Notes: generated by a model not told the origin, from the letters alone. A stretch of DNA of 64,000 nucleotides from Peredibacter starrii (GCF_034259205.1 NZ_CP139487.1:2294001-2358000), one strand, 5' to 3'. Counted from the first letter of the stretch, positions 18,006-27,451 are shown. Translations and numbers: made by a program.

Positions 18006-18038
18006 ATCCCGCATCTAACTATCTAGATGCGGGATTTA
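18006..18038 (+). terminator. Terminator-like hairpin after the candidate RNA
   Basis: ATCCCGCATCTA (18006-18017) and TAGATGCGGGAT (18024-18035) form a perfect 12-bp stem with loop ACTATC. Only a short TTT run follows on the plus strand. It could end the candidate RNA on the plus strand or the suf operon on the minus strand, whose last gene stops 40 bases away. Confidence 0.6.
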
Positions 18039-18075
18039 TGAAATCTTTGTGAGGAAAAAAAGAAGAGAAAAGAAC

Positions 18076-18645
18076 CTAAACCTCAGGGGCAAGATAAACT
18101 TCAATGTCCGGATTGAATTCATCACGGAGAATCGATCTAATGGCCTCTAGAGTACCTGTCGTTGAACTTGGGCAAGTACCACAGGCACCTTGGTACTTAA
18201 CGATAAGAACGTTGTCCTTATAGTCTTTAACTGCAATATCACCACCGTCGCCTTGAAGGCCCGGACGAATTCTTTTATTTAGAATTTCTTCGATTGAACG
18301 AAGCTCTGGTGAAAGGTTGGCCAGACGGTCGGCCTCCGGGTCATAGACCTTGAAGTTTGGATCATGGTCTTCAAGAAAGCTTTCAATACAAGTTTGAACT
18401 GCTGGTTCTAAAGAATCCCATTCTTCAAAACTAAATTTAGAGATTGTGATCACGTTCTGGAAGAAGTGAATCTGGTCCACACCACGAAGATCGAATAGAG
18501 CGGCCGCCAGAGGCACGTCTTTACAGTCCTGAGGAGTTTTAAACGAAACCTTTCCTTCCGTCTTAACATCCTTATCCAGGATGAATTTAAGTGCGTTTGG
18601 GTTTGGAGTCGGCTGAACAATAATTTCTAAAGCTTGCTGTGACAT
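18076..18645 (-). CDS. nfu: Nfu-type iron-sulfur cluster carrier
   Basis: A 189-residue protein with two domains. Residues 5-95 are the Nfu N-terminal domain (IIVQPTPNPNALKF start). Residues about 115-185 are the NifU C-terminal domain with the cluster-binding pair Cys155 and Cys158 in GACGTCPSS. Nfu proteins take assembled Fe-S clusters from the SUF scaffold and deliver them to apo-proteins. The gene starts seven bases after the sufS stop and is the last gene of the rrf2-sufBCDS-nfu operon. It is complete for the two-domain Nfu family, and distinct from IscU-type scaffolds. Confidence 0.9.
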   Translation of the reverse strand: MSQQALEIIVQPTPNPNALKFILDKDVKTEGKVSFKTPQDCKDVPLAAALFDLRGVDQIHFFQNVITISKFSFEEWDSLEPAVQTCIESFLEDHDPNFKVYDPEADRLANLSPELRSIEEILNKRIRPGLQGDGGDIAVKDYKDNVLIVKYQGACGTCPSSTTGTLEAIRSILRDEFNPDIEVYLAPEV

Positions 18646-18652
18646 AAATTAC

Positions 18653-19879
18653 CTATTCTTTAAAAAGATCTACTGCTTTCTTCAGTGCATTGTAGAGCTG
18701 ATCAATATCTTCTTTATTGTTATAAATTGAGAACGAAGCACGGCATGTGGCCGGTACCTGGAAAAAATCCATCAATGGCTGAGCACAGTGGTGACCAGTA
18801 CGAATCGCCACACCAGATTTATTCATCATGAAAGCGATATCATTTGGATGCATGCCTTCAATGCCGAAGGAAATCACAGACGCCTTATGTTCGGCAGTTC
18901 CGTAGATCTTAAGTCCCGGGATCGAGAGAAGTTTCTCTGTGGCATAGGCAAGTAACTCATGTTCAATTTCCATGATCCTGTTAATGCCAACATGATTTAA
19001 GTAATCAACTGATTTACCAAGAGCAATCACTCCGGCGATCGGTGGAGTTCCTGCTTCAAATTTAAGTGGAAGAACATTGTAAGTAGTTTCTTCAAAAGTC
19101 ACTCGGTCAATCATGCTACCGCCACCCTGATAAGGGTCCATAGCATTTAAAACATCTTCTTTACCGTAAAGAACACCAACACCTGTCGGGCCAAACATTT
19201 TGTGGCCAGAGAAAGCGAAGAAGTCTACGTCTAGATCCTGAACGTTAATTGGCAGGTGAGAGATGGACTGAGCTCCATCGACGAAGACCTTTGCTCCATA
19301 TGTATGAGCAAGTTTAATCATCTCGCGAACCGGGTTAATCGTTCCCAGAGCGTTTGAGATATGAACAACTGAAACAAGTTTAACTTTATCTGAAAGAAGC
19401 TTCTTATACTCATCAAAAATAATTTCCCCTTTTTGATTAATAGGAATTTTCTTGATGATGATGCCTTTCTCTTTTGCGGCCATTTGCCAAGGAACGATGT
19501 TTGAATGGTGCTCCATCTGAGATAGAAGGATTTCATCTCCCGCTTTAAGGAACTTTCTCACATAACTTTGGGCCACAAGGTTTACCGACTCAGTCGTGCC
19601 CTTCGTGAAGATCACTTGTTTGCGATCTGGAGCATGAATAAACTTTGCGATTTTGTCGCGAGTTTCTTCAAACTTATTGGTGGCGTTTTCCGAGAGCCAG
19701 TAGTGCGCTCTATGAATGTTTGATGTCTCTGCACGATAATAACGATCCATTTCCTCAATCACGGGAAGTGGCTTAAGTGTGGTATTAGCGCTATCAAGAT
19801 ACGCCAGACGTTTCCCATCCACGATCTGATCGATCAGGGGGAAATCTTTGCGATAAGGGTTATTCTCCAAAATACTCAT
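18653..19879 (-). CDS. sufS: Cysteine desulfurase SufS
   Basis: A 408-residue class V aminotransferase-fold enzyme. The PLP lysine is in FSGHKMFGPTGVG and the persulfide cysteine in RTGHHCAQPLM, which is the short-loop form of group II (SufS/CsdA) desulfurases. It mobilises sulfur from cysteine for cluster assembly. Group II enzymes normally need a SufE or SufU partner; neither is visible in this operon, so a partner is probably encoded elsewhere. The start codon overlaps the sufD stop by one base (TAATG). Confidence 0.95.
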   Translation of the reverse strand: MSILENNPYRKDFPLIDQIVDGKRLAYLDSANTTLKPLPVIEEMDRYYRAETSNIHRAHYWLSENATNKFEETRDKIAKFIHAPDRKQVIFTKGTTESVNLVAQSYVRKFLKAGDEILLSQMEHHSNIVPWQMAAKEKGIIIKKIPINQKGEIIFDEYKKLLSDKVKLVSVVHISNALGTINPVREMIKLAHTYGAKVFVDGAQSISHLPINVQDLDVDFFAFSGHKMFGPTGVGVLYGKEDVLNAMDPYQGGGSMIDRVTFEETTYNVLPLKFEAGTPPIAGVIALGKSVDYLNHVGINRIMEIEHELLAYATEKLLSIPGLKIYGTAEHKASVISFGIEGMHPNDIAFMMNKSGVAIRTGHHCAQPLMDFFQVPATCRASFSIYNNKEDIDQLYNALKKAVDLFKE

Positions 19880-21066
19880 TACATTCTCCCAAGAGCAAAT
19901 TTGCTCTCGAGGCGCTTCAAGATCAACGGACTGATAAGGTTACGTGCTTCTTCGTTTTGAATTTTAAGCACGATCTCTAGACCGAAACCATGGGCAAGAA
20001 TAGTTCTTGCTCTGTCCGCTGGAATCCCGCGGGCCTCTAAGTAAAACACTTCATCATCAGAAAGCTGGCCAGTGGTCGAACCGTGAGAACATTTCACGTC
20101 ATCCGCGAAGATCTCAAGTTGTGGTTGCGAGTGGGCCTGGGCCTTCTTAGAAAGAAGAAGGTTCTTATTTAATTGTCCTGAGGCCACACGTTGGGCCTTA
20201 GGGTGAATATGAATTTTTCCAGTGAAGATTCCCTTTGAATCCCCATCTAAAATGCCTTTCGCCATCTGGTCTGAAGTCGTGTCGGCGGCCTTGTGATTAA
20301 TCACCGTGCTGATGTCCGAGTGCTCAGACCCATTAGTCAGGTAGAGGGCATATGATTCTGCATGAGCGCCGGCCGCATTCAAATTCATTTGAAGGTTTTT
20401 GCGGTTAAGCTTTCCAGAAGCGTTGAAGATCAAGCTTCTAACTGTGGCGTCTTTTGCCAGTTCAGCAAATACTGAACTATGAGAAATACCTTCTTCACTT
20501 CCTTGGTCCATTTGGATGTGCTCAACATTGGCACCGTCATGGGCAAGGATATAAGTCTCATTAACGTTAGCATATGAGCCGCCGCCATGAGTTTCTTCGA
20601 TCACTGTCACTTTTGAAAAGTGGTGAGCAAGAACCACAATAGTCGGAGCAGAAAGACCTGCTTTGTTCATCGAGTGAACAATTCTAATCGGAGTTTTTAC
20701 TTCCGCATTCTTTGCCACTTCCAGAATGATTCCATCATTTAGAAGAGCGTGGTGAAGATTTGAAAGAGCGTTTTCTTCTTTAAAGAGATTTTTTACCTCT
20801 TCAAAGTGGTCTTTTAACTTCTTAACTTTAACTCCTGGAAGGTTTAGATCCAAAGTTGTTAATTCGCCATTCTGAAATGAAAGAGCAGAATCAGTTAAAG
20901 AACCAAAGAATGTTTCAAGATTAGTGAACTTATAACCATCCAGAACCGGAGAGTTGAATCCGTTCTTCTTGAATAGTGAAAGCTGAGCGTTTCTGAAATC
21001 TTTCAGGGCCCCTGCACTATCCTTAATTTGTTGATCTGCCAAAGCAGATAGGTTTTCAATATTCAT
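19879..21066 (-). CDS. sufD: SufD, Fe-S cluster assembly scaffold component
   Basis: A 395-residue protein of the SufB/SufD family with the right-handed beta-helix core. The C-terminal signature is clear (IFADDVKCSHGSTTGQ, then DEVFYLEARGIP and ARTILAHGFG). SufD pairs with SufB and the ATPase SufC in the SufBC2D scaffold. It lacks the extra N-terminal region present in SufB. The gene overlaps both neighbours by one base, sufC upstream and sufS downstream, consistent with stoichiometric coupled translation. Confidence 0.93.
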   Translation of the reverse strand: MNIENLSALADQQIKDSAGALKDFRNAQLSLFKKNGFNSPVLDGYKFTNLETFFGSLTDSALSFQNGELTTLDLNLPGVKVKKLKDHFEEVKNLFKEENALSNLHHALLNDGIILEVAKNAEVKTPIRIVHSMNKAGLSAPTIVVLAHHFSKVTVIEETHGGGSYANVNETYILAHDGANVEHIQMDQGSEEGISHSSVFAELAKDATVRSLIFNASGKLNRKNLQMNLNAAGAHAESYALYLTNGSEHSDISTVINHKAADTTSDQMAKGILDGDSKGIFTGKIHIHPKAQRVASGQLNKNLLLSKKAQAHSQPQLEIFADDVKCSHGSTTGQLSDDEVFYLEARGIPADRARTILAHGFGLEIVLKIQNEEARNLISPLILKRLESKFALGRM

Positions 21067-21827
21067 TATTTTACTCCAGAGATAAGCCAGTCATAGCCTT
21101 TCTCTTCAAGTTCTAATGCAAGAGATTTATCGCCTGATTTAATGATCTGACCCTTATAAAGAACGTGAACATAGTCAGGTACGATATAATCAAGAAGACG
21201 CTGATAGTGAGTCACAAGAATCGTGGCATTGAAGCGGCTCTTAAGTGCGTTTACACCATTTGCTACGATCTTAAGTGCGTCGATATCCAGACCTGAATCG
21301 GTTTCATCAAGAAGCGATAGTCGAGGGTTAAGGATCGCCATCTGAAGAATTTCGTTTTTCTTCTTCTCACCACCCGAGAAGCCTTCATTCACTGAACGCT
21401 CAAGGAATGATTCATTCATCTCAAGGATTTTAAGTTTGGTACGAAGGTGCTTTAGGAAAGCTTCATCGTCCATCTTATCTAGCCCTTGGTGTTCGCAGAT
21501 CTGATTGAATGACTCTTTTAAGAAAGTGAAGTTAGATACACCTGGAACCTCAATTGGATATTGGAAGCCCAAGAACACGCCTTCTTTTGCTCTCTCCGCT
21601 GGATCAAGCTCCAGAAGGTTTTTCATCTTACCGTTGATTTCGAAATTAATCTCACCACCAGTTACTTCGTAGGCCGGGTGACCTGCGATGACTTTTGATA
21701 GAGTAGATTTACCAGAACCGTTAGGTCCCATGATGGCGTGAACTTCACCTTTCTTTACAGTCAGGTTAATTCCTTTAAGGATTTGGTTACCGTCAACACT
21801 TGCACTTAGATTTTTAATTTCGATCAT
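21066..21827 (-). CDS. sufC: SufC, Fe-S assembly ATPase
   Basis: A 253-residue ABC-type ATPase. Walker A is GPNGSGKSTLS, the signature is EGFSGGEKKKNEI, and Walker B with its following residue is LSLLDETDSGLDIDAL; the switch histidine is in LVTHYQR. The ETDSGLD form is typical for SufC. It powers conformational change in the SufBC2D complex in the cytoplasm and is not a transporter. It starts three bases after the sufB stop. Confidence 0.96.
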   Translation of the reverse strand: MIEIKNLSASVDGNQILKGINLTVKKGEVHAIMGPNGSGKSTLSKVIAGHPAYEVTGGEINFEINGKMKNLLELDPAERAKEGVFLGFQYPIEVPGVSNFTFLKESFNQICEHQGLDKMDDEAFLKHLRTKLKILEMNESFLERSVNEGFSGGEKKKNEILQMAILNPRLSLLDETDSGLDIDALKIVANGVNALKSRFNATILVTHYQRLLDYIVPDYVHVLYKGQIIKSGDKSLALELEEKGYDWLISGVK

Positions 21828-21830
21828 AAA

Positions 21831-23264
21831 TTATCCCACGCTATTTTCTAGTTTCATTTCGATTAGTTTTACTGCTTCCACTGAGAACTCTAGAGGTAGA
21901 GTCTTGAACACGTCCTTACAAAAACCGTTCACAATAAGTGATACAGCTTTGTCCTGCGAGAAACCACGCGACTGAAGATAGAAAATTTGGTCAGCGCTGA
22001 TCTTCGAAGTTGAGGCCTCGTGCTCCACGATGGCGGTATTATTTTTTACATCAATAAAAGGGAAGGTATTGGCCGCACACTCGTCACCAATGAGCATTGA
22101 ATCACACTGAGAGTAATTGCGCGCACCAGTTGCTGACGGCATGATTTTCACGAGACCGCGATAGACGTTCTGAGATTTTTCCGCCGAGATACCTTTTGAA
22201 ACAATTGTTGATTTCGTGTTTTTACCCACGTGAATCATTTTTGTTCCTGTATCAGCTTGCATATAGTGGTTAGTCAGCGCCACTGAATAGAATGAGCCTT
22301 GTGAGTTATCACCAAGAAGTACGCAAGAAGGGTATTTCCAAGTGATCGCTGATCCGGCCTCAACTTGAGTCCATGAAATTTTTGAGTTCTTACCACGGCA
22401 CTGGCCACGTTTAGTTACGAAGTTATAGATACCGCCCTTACCTTCTTTATCACCCGCGTACCAGTTCTGAACAGTTGAGTACTTGATCTCAGCATCGTCC
22501 AGAGTGATAAGTTCAACGATCGCAGCGTGCAGCTGATTCTCGTCACGTTGAGGGGCCGTACAACCTTCCAGGTAGTTTACGTATGAGCCTTCATCAGCAA
22601 CGATGAGGGTTCTCTCGAACTGACCTGATTCTTTGGCATTAATACGGAAGTAAGTTGATAGATCCAATGGACAACGAACACCCTTAGGGATGTAAACGAA
22701 TGAACCATCAGAGAATACTGCCGCGTTTAGGGCCGCATAGTAGTTATCTGAATAAGGAACAACTGTTCCCAGATATTTTTTTACCAGATCAGGATATTTC
22801 TCCACTGCTTCAGAGATTGAACAGAAGATAACTCCAACTTTTTCCAGTTCTTCTTTATGAGTTGTACCCACAGATACTGAATCGAATACCGCATCCACGG
22901 CCACACCCATCAGACGCTTTTGTTCAGTCAGAGGAATACCAAGCTTCTCGAACGTTTCAAGAAGTTCAGAGTCCACATCGTCTAAAGACTTATAAGTGTC
23001 TTTTTTCGTCTTAGGTTTTGAGTAGTAGTAGATATCGTTAAAATCGATCGGTGGGATTTTACAATACTGCCACTCAGGGTGAGTCAGAGTCGTCCAGTGA
23101 CGGAAGGCCTTAAGACGGAAGTCTAATAACCATTCAGGCTCATTTTTCTTCTGAGAAATGAGGCGAACGATGTCCTCCGAAAGTCCTTTTGGGAACTCTT
23201 CAGTTTCAATGTCAGTGACAAATCCGTATTTGTAATTGTCCTGTAGTTTGTCTTCAATTTTCAT
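21831..23264 (-). CDS. sufB: SufB, Fe-S cluster scaffold
   Basis: A 477-residue protein matching SufB along its length (usual size 465-495). Conserved blocks include [42 protein letters not shown] and [21 protein letters not shown]. It builds the nascent cluster with SufC and SufD. Its ATG overlaps the stop of the Rrf2 regulator gene (ATGA), so regulator and scaffold are made together. Confidence 0.97.
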   Translation of the reverse strand: MKIEDKLQDNYKYGFVTDIETEEFPKGLSEDIVRLISQKKNEPEWLLDFRLKAFRHWTTLTHPEWQYCKIPPIDFNDIYYYSKPKTKKDTYKSLDDVDSELLETFEKLGIPLTEQKRLMGVAVDAVFDSVSVGTTHKEELEKVGVIFCSISEAVEKYPDLVKKYLGTVVPYSDNYYAALNAAVFSDGSFVYIPKGVRCPLDLSTYFRINAKESGQFERTLIVADEGSYVNYLEGCTAPQRDENQLHAAIVELITLDDAEIKYSTVQNWYAGDKEGKGGIYNFVTKRGQCRGKNSKISWTQVEAGSAITWKYPSCVLLGDNSQGSFYSVALTNHYMQADTGTKMIHVGKNTKSTIVSKGISAEKSQNVYRGLVKIMPSATGARNYSQCDSMLIGDECAANTFPFIDVKNNTAIVEHEASTSKISADQIFYLQSRGFSQDKAVSLIVNGFCKDVFKTLPLEFSVEAVKLIEMKLENSVG

Positions 23265-23734
23265 AAATTCACCTTATCAACCAGAGGGCAGTGCTCAACT
23301 TTCTTCTCTGGTAATTTCTTCAAAGCCAGGAGATTGTCTTCAGCTAATAGTTCATTCAATGTCAGAGCATTGAAGATATTGATCAAATAATCATTTAAAC
23401 GCTTGATGGGCTGAGAGATATTACACTTGTGAAGAAGTTCACAGGGGCCTTCATGACAATCCATCATGAAGCTCTTTCCTTCAATCAGCTGCACCAGTTC
23501 CATATAAGTTACTTGAGAAAGGTCGCGGGCCAATGAGTAACCACCTTTCACACCTTTTTGGGAATGAAGGATACCTACGTTGTTCATTAGCTGCATCACT
23601 TTCGCAGTCGTATCAAAAGGAGTTTCGAATCGGTCACAAACTTCACGAGCAGTCGTGAGATCTGACTTGTCTTTTTCCTTCATGAGCATGAGGACCATCA
23701 GGGCATACTCGACCCGTCGATTGATCTTAATCAT
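23261..23734 (-). CDS. Rrf2-family transcription regulator (IscR/SufR-like)
   Basis: A 157-residue protein. The N-terminal winged helix spans residues 1-75 and shows the Rrf2 wing [13 protein letters not shown]. Three cysteines follow, Cys93, Cys98 and Cys104, with the C-x4-C-x5-C spacing of Fe-S-sensing Rrf2 proteins such as IscR. It very likely senses cluster status and controls its own suf operon, of which it is the first gene. Repeated AAATAGG/CCTATTT boxes occur directly upstream of its start, and are the likely operator. The start at 23734 has no strong ribosome site. Confidence 0.9.
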   Translation of the reverse strand: MIKINRRVEYALMVLMLMKEKDKSDLTTAREVCDRFETPFDTTAKVMQLMNNVGILHSQKGVKGGYSLARDLSQVTYMELVQLIEGKSFMMDCHEGPCELLHKCNISQPIKRLNDYLINIFNALTLNELLAEDNLLALKKLPEKKVEHCPLVDKVNL

Positions 23735-23743
23735 AAGAAATAC

Positions 23744-23811
23744 GCCTATTTTTAGCCTATTTATGTCTTTATGGGCATCGTAACGTAAATAGGGCGAATA
23801 AGCACCTATTT
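23744..23811 (-). promoter_or_regulatory. Candidate operator boxes for the suf-operon Rrf2 regulator
   Basis: Four copies of the heptamer CCTATTT/AAATAGG lie upstream of the regulator gene. Two direct copies, each as GCCTATTT, are at 23744-23751 and 23755-23762 (11 bases apart). An inverted pair, AAATAGG at 23787-23793 and CCTATTT at 23805-23811, is separated by 11 bases. The inverted pair has the dyad form expected for a dimeric Rrf2 protein. The boxes span the region where the suf promoter must lie, so repression by occlusion is plausible. Confidence 0.5.
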
Positions 23812-23895
23812 TTTACCCATTGAAATCATTAGAGTTGTTTGGCATATGAAACACTGCTCATGAATTCCTGACTAAAACCGATAAGTGCCTAGAAT

Positions 23896-24246
23896 ATGAA
23901 AAAACTCACCTTTTTAGTCATGCTTTTGACCTTCAATCTATGGGCGGCCGAAGAGACCTTCGATCCGATGGAAGATCTTCTATCTGATAAATATGAGGCC
24001 GGCTGGCACCTTATTTACGATTGTAAGGATGGGCATTGGGTTTGTGTCAGTAAGCCTTTCTACAAGGAATGTGAGGAAGCTAGAGCGCAAGGGCTCGCCA
24101 AACAGAGCGTGCGATTAGAATGCGCTCCCATTGGGGCCATGCCATCGAAGAAGGCCTGCTATCAGAGAGTATTATTTCTCACGACCCATAATCATGGGCA
24201 TCGCTTCTGCATCAATGATAAATGGAAGGAAAAGGCCTACGAGTAA
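23896..24246 (+). CDS. Small secreted cysteine-containing protein, unknown function
   Basis: A 116-residue protein with a Sec signal peptide (MKKLTFLVMLLTFNLWA, cleavage near residue 17-18). The mature part has six cysteines, in CKDGHWVCVSK, FYKECEE, RLECAPIG, KKACYQR and HRFCINDKW, which would allow disulfide bonds in the periplasm. I do not recognise a family. The stop is followed directly by the stop of a convergent FHA gene with no gap. Its promoter would lie in the same intergenic region as the suf operator, on the other strand. Confidence 0.7.
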   Translation: MKKLTFLVMLLTFNLWAAEETFDPMEDLLSDKYEAGWHLIYDCKDGHWVCVSKPFYKECEEARAQGLAKQSVRLECAPIGAMPSKKACYQRVLFLTTHNHGHRFCINDKWKEKAYE

Positions 24247-24831
24247 TTACTCGTACATTTCTTCTGGAGTCAAAGGTTCATCTTCCGCCATCTTTTCGCG
24301 AATAAAATAGAAGGTCATTGTCGCAATAAATGTCAGAGTGAGAGCAAAAAAGAACATGTTCTTTACGTTGAACTGTACATCTTTCTTGGCCGCTGCTTTG
24401 ACTTCAGCTTTAGGTTTCTTGGTCTTTTTATTAGGTAAGAGAGCAGTAGCAGTCGTAGTCTGATTGTGCTCAACAGGTGCTGGGGCCGCATTATTGGCAT
24501 TTGAAGCAGCTGGACGGGAATAAACGCGGGTACTGTCTTCCATGTCGATTTGGAGGCTTTGTACCGCTCCAAACGAGAGATTTAAATAAACGGGTAATGC
24601 GGTAGGGGTGTCAGGCTGAATACGTTTCTCATCCAGAAAAACGCCATTCATACTTCCAAGGTCAGTAATAAAAAGTTTTCCTCCGACGTTCTCAATAAAG
24701 CAATGCTTTCTCGACATCCCATCATGAGGAATAACTATATCTGCTTGGCTGGATCTTCCGATAGTGAAACTAGGTTTATCAATTGTAAAGTCCTGCTCTT
24801 CACCATTTATGAGTTTGAAATGTAGTCTCAT
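24247..24831 (-). CDS. FHA-domain protein with C-terminal membrane anchor
   Basis: A 194-residue protein. The FHA domain occupies residues 1-95: FTIGRSSQADIVIPHDGMSRKH (GR and SxxH) and ITDLGSMNGVFLDEK (NG). A low-complexity Ala/Pro/Lys linker (about 105-150) leads to one hydrophobic helix (FFFALTLTFIATMTFYF, about 159-177) and a short acidic tail. The FHA domain is therefore held at the inner face of the membrane. It lies 44 bases after the minor-pilin operon on the same strand. The domain order matches the FHA protein at 30921-31493 on the far side of that operon. Confidence 0.85.
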   Translation of the reverse strand: MRLHFKLINGEEQDFTIDKPSFTIGRSSQADIVIPHDGMSRKHCFIENVGGKLFITDLGSMNGVFLDEKRIQPDTPTALPVYLNLSFGAVQSLQIDMEDSTRVYSRPAASNANNAAPAPVEHNQTTTATALLPNKKTKKPKAEVKAAAKKDVQFNVKNMFFFALTLTFIATMTFYFIREKMAEDEPLTPEEMYE

Positions 24832-24875
24832 AAATTAAAGTATAGTGAAGAGACAGGTCTTTGGCAAACTTGAGA

Positions 24876-26327
24876 TTAATCTAGTGGCGACAACCATACA
24901 TCAAATACATCACCAGTTTTGGTTTTACCGTTTTCAACGTAAGTGAACTTACTCTTCTCACGAGCTCTAGCTCGGTTTTCAAACTTCGTCACATCACGAG
25001 TTGAATATTTGAGTGAAATTGAAGCAATTCCACGTGATTTAAGAGAGTGAAGTTCTGAATCATCAGAAACACCGTCACCGTTCTTATCATTCCAAAGAGT
25101 GAGGGAGTTAAAGATTTCATCTTTAGCATCGATCACACCGTCTTTGTTACTGTCATGTACTCCAAGAGCAAGGAAGCCGTTCTCATGCTTATCATCTTGG
25201 CCGAACAATTGGCTGTTCTTAGAAACTTGTTCGCCTTTATTAAGCTTAGCTAAAAAGTATCCTGGAGCATCTTTTTCAGGCCAGTTCACACGAGTACCTT
25301 CTTTCACACCATAAAGTGGGAAAAGTGATACACCATCAAACTTAGGAACTTGTTTATCAAAGAAAAACATAAGTGGAGAGTAGTAACCACCACAGAAACC
25401 TTCTGAACCTGGGAACTTCACTTGGGCCGTGAAGCTTCTGTAGGCAGAGGCTTCATCGAAAGATTCAAGTTCGCGAACTGCGGCCAGACCGCGACCACCT
25501 TGAGTGTATGAAATACGGTGCCCTGGGGGTTTTGGAACTGTGATCTTCCCATGTCGTACTGCAACTTTGCTACTCAGAGAATCAATACTGTCATTGATCT
25601 TAATCTGGATGCTGTTAGCAGAGGCCACAATTTCAGCATTGGCCACAGGAGTTCCACCTTTAAGAAGTTTAACCTGGTCACTGATATCAGGCATAGTTGA
25701 AGGGAAGTAGCAGCTCACAGCATTTGTTTTAAGCTGGCCGTGTTTATCGTTAGAAGTGAATTTATAAAGACATGTAATCTGACTATCTACATCACCAGCT
25801 CCGATTCTTTGGGCAGTCATAGATGACCCGGCATAGTAGTCAAATTCAGCTCCACCATAACCGCGTGGGTTGTGGCTGATTTTCCAGTTCTCTAATTTGT
25901 AATTGAAAGTCCCTACGTTCGGTAGAGAGCAAGTGATGTCTTTGTATCCTTTCACGTTCATGTCCTGACCTTCATTAAATGAACAATCAGTACGAACTCC
26001 ACCTGAAGCGTAAGTGGCCTTAGCTGGGAAAACAATTTGGTAAGTATCAGTTTTAGCAGCATCATCCGGATTCACGATTGTAAAATTCATCGTAATTGGT
26101 TCAGATGGATTCAGTTGAGTTGATACCGGATAGGCACGCAGGTTTGTACCGTAACAAAATGGCTTAAGAGTTACTTCCATATTACAACCAACGGCCCCGC
26201 AACCTGTCTTTCTATTTTGGCCAATGGGAGGTGGCACAGGGCTCGCCGAACCAAATGGCGTAACACTAAATTGCGCGTAGGCCGGAATAGAAACAGCGAA
26301 AACTGTGAATAAAGTGATCATTTTCAT
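24876..26327 (-). CDS. Secreted protein with calcium-loop (EF-hand/dockerin-like) motifs
   Basis: A 483-residue protein with a signal peptide (MKMITLFTVFAVSIPAYAQ). Near residues 388-440 two Asp-rich loops occur, DSNKDGVIDAKDE and DKNGDGVSDDSEL, with the DxNxDGxxD spacing of EF-hand or thrombospondin-3 calcium loops. The N-terminal mature part has several cysteines (TGCGAVGCNMEV, DITCSL) and beta-rich sequence. It follows the PilW-like gene by 20 bases and is probably the last member of the pilin operon. A surface or pilus-associated calcium-binding protein, such as a tip adhesin, is possible but not shown. Confidence 0.7.
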   Translation of the reverse strand: MKMITLFTVFAVSIPAYAQFSVTPFGSASPVPPPIGQNRKTGCGAVGCNMEVTLKPFCYGTNLRAYPVSTQLNPSEPITMNFTIVNPDDAAKTDTYQIVFPAKATYASGGVRTDCSFNEGQDMNVKGYKDITCSLPNVGTFNYKLENWKISHNPRGYGGAEFDYYAGSSMTAQRIGAGDVDSQITCLYKFTSNDKHGQLKTNAVSCYFPSTMPDISDQVKLLKGGTPVANAEIVASANSIQIKINDSIDSLSSKVAVRHGKITVPKPPGHRISYTQGGRGLAAVRELESFDEASAYRSFTAQVKFPGSEGFCGGYYSPLMFFFDKQVPKFDGVSLFPLYGVKEGTRVNWPEKDAPGYFLAKLNKGEQVSKNSQLFGQDDKHENGFLALGVHDSNKDGVIDAKDEIFNSLTLWNDKNGDGVSDDSELHSLKSRGIASISLKYSTRDVTKFENRARAREKSKFTYVENGKTKTGDVFDVWLSPLD

Positions 26328-26347
26328 AAAGACCCCATTTGTATTGC

Positions 26348-27451
26348 TTACTTAGTATTTAAACTCTTTTTTAGTCGAACTTTCTTTAATTTGTAGTCGA
26401 TGATGGAATTCGAAATGTTGGCCCTAGAAAAAACAATAGATTGTAGGCCTGTCATTAAGATTACGCCCTTTTGGAACTTGATTTGGCCGCCAACTAATGT
26501 TGCTCGTGCGCGTCTGAGCTCAATTAAATGGTCGGCAGATGTAGGATTAGGTCTTTCAAGCCAGTACTGAACAATCTCAACTGGAGCGAGAGTTGCGCGG
26601 TTATCATTACCCGGAATATAGGGCAATTTATCAAAGAACGATCTTGTTGTGGTTAGACCACCGGTAAGATCAATAGTGGCCGCACAGTTGTATTCTTTAT
26701 TTGGACGGCAGATCTGATAAGCAGTTTTGATTAGTCCTGCAGGTGCACCTTCAATAGGATAATAAGTCATATCCAATTCATCAGTATTTACTCCACCAAG
26801 CATTTTATAAGGACGTTTTACGATGAAGTTACAAGTACCAGAGTTTTCACATGAAACTTTGCATCCACCAGTACTCCCCATTGAGTGGACTGGTGACATA
26901 CAATCATAAAAATCCATCTCCGAAGTTAGCATGAGCAGGCGGCCCTTCTGCCAAGGAGAGTCGACTCGATCAGCTGTTTTTGTGATCGAGTAGTCTGGAT
27001 TTGATTTCTGCCAGTTGATACCTGCATAAATTTTGCTGGGACTATATACAGAATTTGGATCAATCGTGAACTTTAAGCTCTCTTTCCCTTGAGGACGCTT
27101 CACAATAATGTAGAAAGAGCGAGATTTCGTAGCTCCAGGTTTAATATCGAGAGTTAGCTGACGTGTACAAGTACTGCTTCGACAGAATTCATTCTTAGCG
27201 AGAACAAAGAAAGGAAGGTTATTGTCGTCGGCCAGGTTTACATAGTTAAAGCTTGGCTCACCTGATAACAAATCATAGGTGAGTGTCTTCGAAGCACCGA
27301 AGCGTGCAATGGTGTTGATGATATCTTCACTCAGAACTTTTGTTTCTTTTTGAGAGAAGTCATAAAGGTTTACGGCAATGAGGGCCAGCATCCCGGTCAA
27401 ACCGAGGGCCATCATCATCTCAACCATCGAAAATCCGTTTCTTCTTTTCAT
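26348..27451 (-). CDS. PilW-like type IV minor prepilin
   Basis: A 367-residue protein with a class III prepilin leader: MKRRNG, then FSMVEMMMALGLTGMLALIAVNLYDF. Cleavage after Gly6 gives Phe at +1 and Glu at +5, as required for pilin assembly. The long C-terminal domain contains several cysteines. PilW-type minor pilins prime type IV pilus assembly together with PilV- and PilX-type partners, which lie directly upstream here. The ATG overlaps the stop of the PilV-like gene. Confidence 0.83.
   Translation of the reverse strand: MKRRNGFSMVEMMMALGLTGMLALIAVNLYDFSQKETKVLSEDIINTIARFGASKTLTYDLLSGEPSFNYVNLADDNNLPFFVLAKNEFCRSSTCTRQLTLDIKPGATKSRSFYIIVKRPQGKESLKFTIDPNSVYSPSKIYAGINWQKSNPDYSITKTADRVDSPWQKGRLLMLTSEMDFYDCMSPVHSMGSTGGCKVSCENSGTCNFIVKRPYKMLGGVNTDELDMTYYPIEGAPAGLIKTAYQICRPNKEYNCAATIDLTGGLTTTRSFFDKLPYIPGNDNRATLAPVEIVQYWLERPNPTSADHLIELRRARATLVGGQIKFQKGVILMTGLQSIVFSRANISNSIIDYKLKKVRLKKSLNTK

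Noticed and set aside
17771-18075. c-di-GMP (GEMM) riboswitch, RNase P RNA or tmRNA in the gene-free stretch
   Set aside because: I could not find their conserved core sequences; size and layout fit a 6S-like rod better.
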